Of a DNA stretch of 6,482 nucleotides, positions 1-4,809 are shown piece by piece (position 1 is the stretch's first letter; every line of letters starts with the position of its first letter). Source of the stretch: Actinomycetota bacterium (GTDB taxonomy: Bacteria > Actinomycetota > Acidimicrobiia > Acidimicrobiales > JAHWLA01); assembly GCA_019347595.1 (NCBI GenBank), contig JAHWLA010000164.1:1-6482 (forward strand), in the 5' to 3' direction. A program made the translations under genes and the position numbers. The notes beneath the pieces were generated by a model. The model saw only the letters and a list, made by a program, of their open reading frames with translations, searched no databases and had not been told where the DNA came from.

Positions 1-1
1 A

Positions 2-1240
2 CTCCCCACCAAGCGAGCCGGATGTAAATGGATAGAGCCCGCTGTGGCGGGTGCCAGGAAGATCAAGGTGCTCGCCCACCGACCCACCACGTGGTTGGGC
101 ATCGACGAGCCCTCGCCGTACGACCACGTTGTACGGCTTATCGACGACTTCAACAAGCGGAGCAGCATCTGCGGAAGCGCGATCGAGCTGGTCGACTCCA
201 ACCTCGCGGAAGCGGGCGACGCCGTGGCCGTCATGGGGCTTCCGCTCGATCCCGTGTTCGATGATGCGATCGCGGACGGTCGGTTCGAGCGTATGGCGAT
301 CCCCGTCGTCGGGGGCGACGGGCTGGCCGCCCATCAGCACACCTCGCCTGCCGTCTACCCCGTCGGAACATCGGCCGCCGCCCTCACCCGAACCGCCGTT
401 CATCACGCCTACGGGGAGGGTGCCCGGACGTACGCCGTCGTCCACGACGCGACGAACCGGTTCGGGTCCGAGGCTGCGGAGGCGCTGAAGTCCTATGTGA
501 ACCGCCTGGGCGGGACGGTCAAAGCAAGCATCGCCGTCGACCCCGTCGCCTCCACCCTCGCCACCCGGTCGGAGGAGTTCAGCCGAGCGTGCGGCAACCA
601 TGGCTGCGACTTCGTATTTCTGGCGCTGCTCCCCGGCACCGCGTTGACGTGGCTGTCGGCGAACCCTCAGCCGGCGAAGATCCGTCTGGCGGCACTCCCC
701 ACGCTCTTGACGAGTGGCTTCGCCGACGGGTGTTTCAAAACCGGTAATGAGCAGTGCGACGGTCTCACAGCGTGGAGCGGTTTCATCCCGCCGTTCGGCG
801 AACACGCGGACAACCTTGAAGCCGCCTATGCGTGGAGCACGCAGCTCGACAACAGCCGGAAGGGCAGTGCGATGGTCGAAGCGGCCGTGATAAGCGCACG
901 GGTCCTCCTCGAAGCGATGATCGAGGCCGGTCCCCGCCTCACTCGGAGCTCGCTCCATCGCGCCCTCGAACGCATGACGTTCATATCGAACGTGACGTCG
1001 CCGCTCCAGTGGTCACGGCAGGTGCCTCGAGTCGGCAACCGTTACGCCAAGGCTTGGTCACTCGTCGTGCAACATGCGGCACACACGGCGAAGCGGTATC
1101 GCGACCGGGCCGAGCAGACCGCGCAACAGCAGCGCCTCGATGGATCCGCGTACTCCCCGGTCGACACGGGTGATCACGCCGCCCTCCCTGGACGCGAGTG
1201 GCACGAGGTCGGCACGGGGTGGCGCGGCGACCCCCAATGA
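2..1240 (+). CDS. Type 1 periplasmic-binding-protein (LivK-like) domain protein, probably 5'-truncated by the window edge
   Basis: Resembles substrate-binding proteins of branched-chain amino acid-type ABC transporters, which capture a ligand outside the membrane. Numbering from the GTG at 44 (398 residues), the fold's landmarks are a first strand at 6-11 (IKVLAH), a helix ending in IDDFN with ICGSAIELVDSN at 33-53 (the counterpart of the usual 'iNa.GGi.Grkiel'), AVMG at 62-65, IPVVGGDGL at 86-94, a lobe-crossing strand TYAVVHD at 129-135 and the YAKAWSLVVQ end near 334-343. A polar tail of about 55 residues follows. The segment between IELV and AVMG is roughly 15-20 residues shorter than usual. 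No signal peptide or lipobox is visible after GTG 44, yet there are closely spaced cysteine pairs (C183/C188, C230/C238) as in exported proteins. The frame is open back to base 2, so I treat the start as lying upstream, perhaps after a membrane anchor or another domain. GTG 44, with a weak AGAG at 34-37, is the alternative start. Third positions are less G/C-biased than in the rest of the window. The ligand is unknown and no permease or ATPase gene is present. Confidence 0.68.
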   Translation, partial: LPTKRAGCKWIEPAVAGARKIKVLAHRPTTWLGIDEPSPYDHVVRLIDDFNKRSSICGSAIELVDSNLAEAGDAVAVMGLPLDPVFDDAIADGRFERMAIPVVGGDGLAAHQHTSPAVYPVGTSAAALTRTAVHHAYGEGARTYAVVHDATNRFGSEAAEALKSYVNRLGGTVKASIAVDPVASTLATRSEEFSRACGNHGCDFVFLALLPGTALTWLSANPQPAKIRLAALPTLLTSGFADGCFKTGNEQCDGLTAWSGFIPPFGEHADNLEAAYAWSTQLDNSRKGSAMVEAAVISARVLLEAMIEAGPRLTRSSLHRALERMTFISNVTSPLQWSRQVPRVGNRYAKAWSLVVQHAAHTAKRYRDRAEQTAQQQRLDGSAYSPVDTGDHAALPGREWHEVGTGWRGDPQ

Positions 1241-1250
1241 TCCCCCCCAG

Positions 1251-1301
1251 AGGAGCGCCGCCGTCAGCCCCGCCCGAACGGGAGCCGGCGGCGGCGCTTC
1301 T
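1251..1301. terminator. Hairpin between convergent genes, possible bidirectional terminator
   Basis: AGGAGCGCCGCCG (1251-1263) pairs with CGGCGGCGCTTCT (1289-1301), giving 13 pairs with one G-U wobble. The 25-nt loop contains a further CCCG-AA-CGGG stem. It starts 11 bases after the stop of the binding-protein gene and overlaps the last codons and stop of the convergent hydrolase. There is no clean T tract, so intrinsic termination is plausible but not proven. Confidence 0.45.
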
Positions 1302-2214
1302 CCCCCCGCTCGTCCTTCGCCTTCGCCTTCTGCTTGGCCTCGACTGTCTCCGCCTCGCGCGCCAGGCGGGCCACGCTGAGGACGTTGGTCATGACCTCGC
1401 CGAAGGCGTCGGGGTCGGCCAGCAGCCACGAGTGCGACCCGCCCACCACTTCGCCCTCCGACCCGACGGCGGCGCAGAGGGCGTCGAAGGAGGCCCGGGG
1501 GATGATGGTGTCCTGGTCGCCCCACAGCACGACCACGGGGACCTTCCGCCGCTTGAGCTCCTCCAGCTCCACGGTGAGGTTGGCGTGACGGGCGAGGTTC
1601 GCCACCTTCCACAGCGCCCGCGGGTTGCGTATGGCGTTGGGCAGGGCGTCCTCCAGCACCACGGGGAGCACCCGGGTGATGCGGGCCGGGTCGAGCAGGT
1701 CACGCGGAAAGTGAAGGCCCCAGTCCCATAGCGGGCGCTCGGCCATCGACTTGTCGCCCCGCTCCCCCGACGACCACGCCGACCCGCCGATGGAGTTGAC
1801 GAGCACCAGCGTGCGCACCCGGTCGGGGTGGTCGTGGGCCAGCTTGATGGCCACGCCCCCGCCGAAGGAGTGCCCGACCACGAAGGCCGGTTCGTCGAGG
1901 CCTACCGCCTCCATGAAGCGCTCGACCCAGCCCGCGTAGGCCTCGAAGGTGACATGCGGGCCGGGCAGGTCGGGGGTGCCGCCGAAGCCGGGCAGGGCGG
2001 GGGCGTAGACGCGGCAGTCGAGTTGCACGAGGCGCTTGAGCGCCCGCTTGTAGGCGTGCTGCCCGAGACCCCACCCGTGGAGGAAGACGACCGGCAGCCC
2101 CTCGCCCGCCACCCCGTAGAGGGCGCTGCGCCCGTCGACCGTCGTGCGCTGCCACACCAGGTGGTCCGGCGGGTCGGCGTCGCGCAACAGGCCCAGAGGC
2201 AAGGTGATTGCCAT
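1264..2214 (-). CDS. Alpha/beta hydrolase
   Basis: A 316-residue alpha/beta-hydrolase-fold enzyme; the substrate cannot be told from sequence. Seen from ATG 2214: oxyanion-hole motif HGWG at 46-49, LPGFGGT at 74-80, nucleophile elbow GHSFGG at 114-119 with Ser116, the acid in WGDQD at 231-235 (most likely Asp235), and the catalytic His261 in GGSHSW. The triad is therefore intact and the length normal. There is no signal peptide, so it is probably cytoplasmic. The last ~25 residues are a highly charged Lys/Glu/Arg tail ending in RRRRLPFGRG, which is not part of the fold. A GTG at 2244 would add 10 residues. I prefer ATG 2214 because a TANNNT box (TACCAT, 2224-2229) sits 9 bases before it, fitting a leaderless or near-leaderless message, and because GTG 2244 lies just after a hairpin and lacks a Shine-Dalgarno sequence. 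It lies downstream of and on the same strand as the WhiB gene. It could be an esterase, haloperoxidase-like enzyme or C-C hydrolase. Confidence 0.9.
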   Translation of the reverse strand: MAITLPLGLLRDADPPDHLVWQRTTVDGRSALYGVAGEGLPVVFLHGWGLGQHAYKRALKRLVQLDCRVYAPALPGFGGTPDLPGPHVTFEAYAGWVERFMEAVGLDEPAFVVGHSFGGGVAIKLAHDHPDRVRTLVLVNSIGGSAWSSGERGDKSMAERPLWDWGLHFPRDLLDPARITRVLPVVLEDALPNAIRNPRALWKVANLARHANLTVELEELKRRKVPVVVLWGDQDTIIPRASFDALCAAVGSEGEVVGGSHSWLLADPDAFGEVMTNVLSVARLAREAETVEAKQKAKAKDERGEKRRRRLPFGRG

Positions 2215-2223
2215 CGCGAGCGC

Positions 2224-2229
2224 ATGGTA
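2224..2229 (-). promoter_or_regulatory. Putative -10 box (TACCAT) for the hydrolase
   Basis: Reads TACCAT on the minus strand, matching the actinobacterial TANNNT -10, with 9 bases to the preferred ATG at 2214. No recognisable -35 is present. The geometry predicts a leader of only a few bases. The same 9-base spacing is seen before the first ArsA-like gene. Confidence 0.4.
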
Positions 2230-2234
2230 ACCAC

Positions 2235-2244
2235 TCGCGAGCAC
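2235..2244 (-). repeat. Copy 1 of a 10-bp motif GTGCTCGCGA
   Basis: Lies 5 bases before the putative hydrolase -10 box. The identical decamer in the same orientation lies upstream of the whiB promoter (2620-2629). A related TCGCGAGCGC on the plus strand starts at 2214, exactly 21 bases from this copy. It could be an operator shared by the two genes, or a chance match in GC-rich DNA. Confidence 0.3.
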
Positions 2245-2248
2245 TGCG

Positions 2249-2270
2249 GACGGGGAGCCACGCTCCCGTC
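2249..2270 (-). terminator. Hairpin downstream of the whiB-like gene
   Basis: GACGGG plus AGC (2249-2258, one bulged G) pairs with GCTCCCGTC (2262-2270) around a 3-base loop, giving a 9-bp stem about 18 bases beyond the WhiB stop codon. No T tract follows on the minus strand, so it may be a weak terminator or an mRNA 3'-end stabiliser. If it terminates, the hydrolase needs its own promoter, consistent with the TACCAT box. Confidence 0.4.
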
Positions 2271-2288
2271 AGGTGCGTGTCGGGCGGT

Positions 2289-2555
2289 TCAGCCCGCGCG
2301 GCGGGCGAGGACCTGCTTGCGCTCCACCTCGTTGAGCCCGCCCCAGATTCCGTGCGGCTCCTTGATGCGGATGGCGTAGTCCAGGCAGGGCTTGCGCACG
2401 GGACAGGTGGCGCAGATCTCCTTGGCCCGGCCCTCGCGCGCGTCCTTCTCGTCCTTGCGCTCGAAGGACGAAGGCGGGAAGAAGACTGCTGACTGCGGCC
2501 CGCGGCACGCAGCCCGGACCTGCCACATCTCGTCGGTCGTTGTCTGGACGCTCAC
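2289..2555 (-). CDS. WhiB-family iron-sulfur transcriptional regulator
   Basis: A small actinobacterial Wbl protein. This family binds a [4Fe-4S] cluster, usually pairs with region 4 of the primary sigma factor, and responds to redox or nitric oxide. With the GTG at 2555 as start the protein has 88 residues. The four cluster cysteines are C17, C48, C51 and C57 (C-X30-C-X2-C-X5-C), followed by the family's GIWGG turn at 69-73 and a basic C-terminus (ERKQVLARR) suited to DNA contact. An upstream in-frame ATG at 2609 would add 18 residues. I reject it because AAAGGGGGG, a strong Shine-Dalgarno, lies 6 bases before GTG 2555, and because a -35/-10 promoter lies inside the would-be extension. The linker between the first and second cysteines is unusually rich in charged residues (ERKDEKDAREGR). 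The subgroup (WhiB1 to WhiB7) cannot be settled by eye. It lies near an ArsA/Get3-like pair, as whiB4 does in mycobacteria, but has no clear WhiB4-specific features. Confidence 0.95.
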   Translation of the reverse strand: MSVQTTTDEMWQVRAACRGPQSAVFFPPSSFERKDEKDAREGRAKEICATCPVRKPCLDYAIRIKEPHGIWGGLNEVERKQVLARRAG

Positions 2556-2561
2556 GCGCGA

Positions 2562-2570
2562 CCCCCCTTT
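2562..2570 (-). promoter_or_regulatory. Shine-Dalgarno of the whiB-like gene
   Basis: Reads AAAGGGGGG on the minus strand, with a 6-base spacer to GTG 2555. It is the clearest ribosome binding site in the window and decides the WhiB start. Confidence 0.75.
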
Positions 2571-2580
2571 CAGAACGGCG

Positions 2581-2609
2581 ACCCTACCGCCTGCATCCCG
2601 GTGTCTCAA
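2581..2609 (-). promoter_or_regulatory. Sigma70-type promoter of the whiB-like gene
   Basis: On the minus strand, -35 TTGAGA (2609-2604) matches TTGACA at five of six bases. A 17-base spacer leads to -10 TAGGGT (2586-2581), which fits TANNNT. The expected transcription start is near 2574, giving a leader of about 19 bases that carries the Shine-Dalgarno sequence. It lies in the only sizeable gap of the left half, between the NfeD stop and whiB. Confidence 0.65.
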
Positions 2610-2619
2610 GTGTGAACTT

Positions 2620-2629
2620 TCGCGAGCAC
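2620..2629 (-). repeat. Copy 2 of the 10-bp motif GTGCTCGCGA
   Basis: Identical to the copy at 2235-2244, here 10 bases upstream of the whiB -35 box, a position where an activator or repressor site would be expected. Function is unproven. Confidence 0.3.
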
Positions 2630-2658
2630 CATGGGCCTGACCTGGTCTTTTCCGCCTT

Positions 2659-2676
2659 TGTCACCCGCGGGCGACA
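2659..2676 (-). terminator. Hairpin immediately after the NfeD stop codon
   Basis: TGTCACC and GGGCGACA flank a CGCG centre, giving a stem of about 7 pairs including one G-U. It begins directly after the TGA at 2677-2679. The following bases on the minus strand are purine-rich, not T-rich, so it is at best a U-less terminator. Confidence 0.35.
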
Positions 2677-3867
2677 TCAGAGCTTGCGGTAGTCCCGCGC
2701 CCCGCCCGCTTCGGGTTCGACCTCGAGGAGCAGGCCGTCGATCGCCACCACGCGGACGCGGTCGCCCGCGGCGATCGGGGTCGAGCGGTTGGTGCGCGCC
2801 CGCCACGGGGCGCCCCGCACCTCCACGGTTCCCTCGGGGTCGACGGACGCCAGCGCCTCGCCCAGCTCGCCCACCATCGACTCCCGCCCGATCGTCGGGG
2901 TGGAAAAGCGGGCCCGCACCATCGACGGCATGCCCGCCACCATGAACAGCGCGGTCCCCGCCACCACCAGGACCATGACGAGGAGCGAGGGCGAGTAGCC
3001 GTCGTAGAGACGAACGGTGCCTGCGGCGAGGGCGACGGTGCCGATGCCGGTCCACGCCCGCGGCGCGCCCGCCTGCACGTCGACGGCGTAGCCGAAGAGG
3101 CCGAAGGCGACGAGGGCGGCGGCCCACGGCCGGGTGGGGAGCTCGACCAGGCCGAAGCTCGCCAGTACGAGGCAGACGGCGCCGGTGGCCGCAGCCACGC
3201 CGACACCGGCGGTGTAGAGCTCGAAGACGACGAGGGCGAGGCCGAGGACGAGGAGGACGTAGGCGACCGAGGGGCTCGACGCCGTGTGCAGCAAGCGGGG
3301 CACCAGGCCGAGCTTCTCGAAGCGGATCTGCACGGTGGGGGTGCGGCGCGGGTCTTGACCCGGCCCCTGCACCACCACGGACGTCTCGAAGGTGTGCCCG
3401 CCGGCTGTGCGGCCGTCGAGGTCGACGATGAAGTCCCCGAGGGTGGGCGCCTGCAGGATGTCGTCGGGGGCGTCGTCGATGTCGGCGCCCGGGGCGATGC
3501 CGCGGACGGCGACCGCGTGGACGAGGCGGGCGGAGCGGCCCTTGGCCTGCGACCCGCTGGGTCCGACCCACACGGTGACGGGGACAGCGGAGCGGGCCAT
3601 GGTGTCGAGCAGGGCGTCGAAGCGGTCGTCGTCGACGATCACCCCGCTGGTGTCGAGCTGCACAACCACGGCTTGCGCGTCGCGGCGGGCGGCGCCGTCG
3701 AGGGCGTCGCTCACGAAGTCGGCCACCACCCGGTCGACCAGGCCGGTCACCTCGATGACGTGGATGTCACCCGGGGCGGCGGGGCGCGGCGGGGCCTGCG
3801 TGGCGGCGGCGGGCGCGGCCAGGAGCAGGGCGACGAGGGCGAGGGAGGCGGTGAGTAGTCTGCGCAT
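2677..3867 (-). CDS. NfeD-family membrane protein with degenerate ClpP-like domain
   Basis: 396 residues in the order of a long-form NfeD (NfeD1b) protein. A signal peptide with basic MRR, a hydrophobic core and AXA-type cleavage near 22 is followed by a ClpP/SppA-like domain at ~35-145 (IHVIEVTGLVD, VVVQLDTSG at 67-75, VPVTVWVGPSGSQA at 95-108, APGADI at 125-130). About five membrane segments follow (roughly 199-217, 221-241, 248-265, 270-287, 293-313). The C-terminal OB-fold domain at ~327-388 has GELGEAL, EGTVEVRG, WRA, IAAGDRVRVVAIDG and LLLEVEP. Such proteins are thought to process or organise membrane proteins, often with a stomatin/flotillin partner; none is seen here. Aligned without gaps to the family's 'P.GarAaSAG' motif, the catalytic serine position is Gly110. 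The segment that normally carries the catalytic lysine appears deleted, so it is probably a pseudoprotease. The start is fixed by the signal peptide and lies only 3 bp from the divergent ATPase start. The frame runs open far upstream, but that part is antisense to the ATPase and has no protein character. Confidence 0.88.
   Translation of the reverse strand: MRRLLTASLALVALLLAAPAAATQAPPRPAAPGDIHVIEVTGLVDRVVADFVSDALDGAARRDAQAVVVQLDTSGVIVDDDRFDALLDTMARSAVPVTVWVGPSGSQAKGRSARLVHAVAVRGIAPGADIDDAPDDILQAPTLGDFIVDLDGRTAGGHTFETSVVVQGPGQDPRRTPTVQIRFEKLGLVPRLLHTASSPSVAYVLLVLGLALVVFELYTAGVGVAAATGAVCLVLASFGLVELPTRPWAAALVAFGLFGYAVDVQAGAPRAWTGIGTVALAAGTVRLYDGYSPSLLVMVLVVAGTALFMVAGMPSMVRARFSTPTIGRESMVGELGEALASVDPEGTVEVRGAPWRARTNRSTPIAAGDRVRVVAIDGLLLEVEPEAGGARDYRKL
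3856..3861 (+). promoter_or_regulatory. Putative -10 box (TAGTCT) of the ATPase operon
   Basis: TAGTCT fits TANNNT and ends 9 bases before the ATG at 3871, inside the first codons of the divergent NfeD gene. No clear -35 and no Shine-Dalgarno precede the ATG. A leaderless or near-leaderless transcript, common in actinobacteria, is the simplest reading. Confidence 0.4.
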
Positions 3868-3870
3868 TCG

Positions 3871-4809
3871 ATGGATGCGGCCGGGTTCTGCACCCAGACC
3901 CGCGTGCTCATCGTCGCCGGGAAGGGCGGCGTCGGCAAAACGACCGTCACCGCCGCGGTGGCGCGCATGGCCGCGCACGCCGGGCTCGACACCTTGATCG
4001 TGGAGGTGGAGGGCAAGAGCGGGCTGGGCGCGGCCTTCGGCCGCGACGACCCGTTGACCTACGACGAGGTGGAGCTGGCGCCTGCGATCCGGGCCCGCAC
4101 GCTGACGCCCGACGACGCCCTGCTGGAGTACCTCGAGGACCACGGCATGAAGCGGGTGTCGAAGCGGCTGCTGTCGTCGGGGGCCATCGACGTGGTGGCC
4201 ACGGCGGTGCCGGGGATCAAGGACATCCTGGTGCTGGGCAAGGTGAAGCAGCTCGAGCGGGCGGGGACGGCGGACCTGATCCTCGTCGACGCGCCCGCGG
4301 CCGGGCACGCGGTGACGTTCCTGACCAGCGCCGCGGGCCTGCTCGACGCCGTGCGGGTGGGGCCGATCCGGGCGCAGGCGCAGGACGTGATGGACCTGCT
4401 GTCCGACCCGGCGCGGTGCCAGGTCCTGCTGGTGACCATGCCGGAGGAGACGCCGGTCAACGAGGTGGCGGAGACGGCGTTCAAGCTGGAGGACCGGGTC
4501 GGCATCGCCTTGGCCCCGGTGGTGGTGAACGGGCTGTACCCGCCGTGCCCGGGGTTGGACGAGGTGAGCGTGGCGGCGGCGGCCGAGGCGGCCGACGTGG
4601 CACTGCTGCCGGGCGAGGCCGAGGCGCTGGCGTCGGCCGCCGCCTTTCGGCGCGACCGGATGGCGTTGCAGGCCGAGCAGGTGGCGCGGCTGGCGTCGGC
4701 CTTGCCCTTGGCGCAGTTGCGGTTGCCGTTCCTGTTCACCACCGAGCTGGGCCTGCACGAGGTCGACACGTTGGCTGCGGCGCTGGCGTCGGGGATCGAG
4801 GCACTGTGA
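3871..4809 (+). CDS. ArsA/Get3-family ATPase, first subunit (signature lysine present)
   Basis: A 312-residue cytosolic P-loop ATPase of the ArsA/Get3 (SIMIBI, MinD-like) class. The deviant Walker A GKGGVGKTT is at 17-25, with the signature Lys18 that reaches across the dimer to the partner's nucleotide. The switch I position reads EVEGKSGLGAAFG at 45-57, where Get3/ArsA have DPAHS; the catalytic Asp aligns with Glu47. Switch II reads DAPAAGHAVTFL at 140-151 (family DTAPTGHT). VVVN at 217-220 supplies the adenine-binding Asn. It lacks the CxxC pair of Get3 and has only three scattered cysteines (7, 183, 226), which argues against arsenite binding. At 312 residues it is a short form. ATG 3871 gives the MD..FC...R-VLIVAGKGG N-terminus typical, as I recall, of actinobacterial homologues; GTG 3904 is an alternative. 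Its stop overlaps the start of the next gene by 4 bases (GTGA), so the two are translationally coupled and probably form a heterodimer, as reported for mycobacterial Rv3679-Rv3680. The client is unknown. Confidence 0.92.
   Translation: MDAAGFCTQTRVLIVAGKGGVGKTTVTAAVARMAAHAGLDTLIVEVEGKSGLGAAFGRDDPLTYDEVELAPAIRARTLTPDDALLEYLEDHGMKRVSKRLLSSGAIDVVATAVPGIKDILVLGKVKQLERAGTADLILVDAPAAGHAVTFLTSAAGLLDAVRVGPIRAQAQDVMDLLSDPARCQVLLVTMPEETPVNEVAETAFKLEDRVGIALAPVVVNGLYPPCPGLDEVSVAAAAEAADVALLPGEAEALASAAAFRRDRMALQAEQVARLASALPLAQLRLPFLFTTELGLHEVDTLAAALASGIEAL

Noticed and set aside
28..264. Small ORF starting at ATG 28 in another frame of the binding-protein gene
   Set aside because: Arg-rich shadow with no motif; the binding-protein frame carries the recognisable fold.
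1058..1612. Alternative minus-strand ORF overlapping the hydrolase and binding-protein ends
   Set aside because: Gly/Arg/Pro-rich with no motif; shadow of the hydrolase, which has a complete catalytic triad in its own frame.
2556..2609. 18-residue N-terminal extension of WhiB from ATG 2609
   Set aside because: It overlaps the TTGAGA/TAGGGT promoter and the AAAGGGGGG Shine-Dalgarno, both of which point to GTG 2555.
3868..4758. Minus-strand open frame continuing upstream of NfeD, giving a 693-residue ORF
   Set aside because: It is antisense to the first ATPase, rich in Arg, His and Gln, with no recognisable domain. The NfeD signal peptide begins at 3867, so the extension is a composition artefact.
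4416..4805. Upstream extension of the second ATPase reading frame
   Set aside because: Gly/Arg-rich shadow of the first ATPase; the coupled GTG at 4806 with GAGG just before it explains the start.
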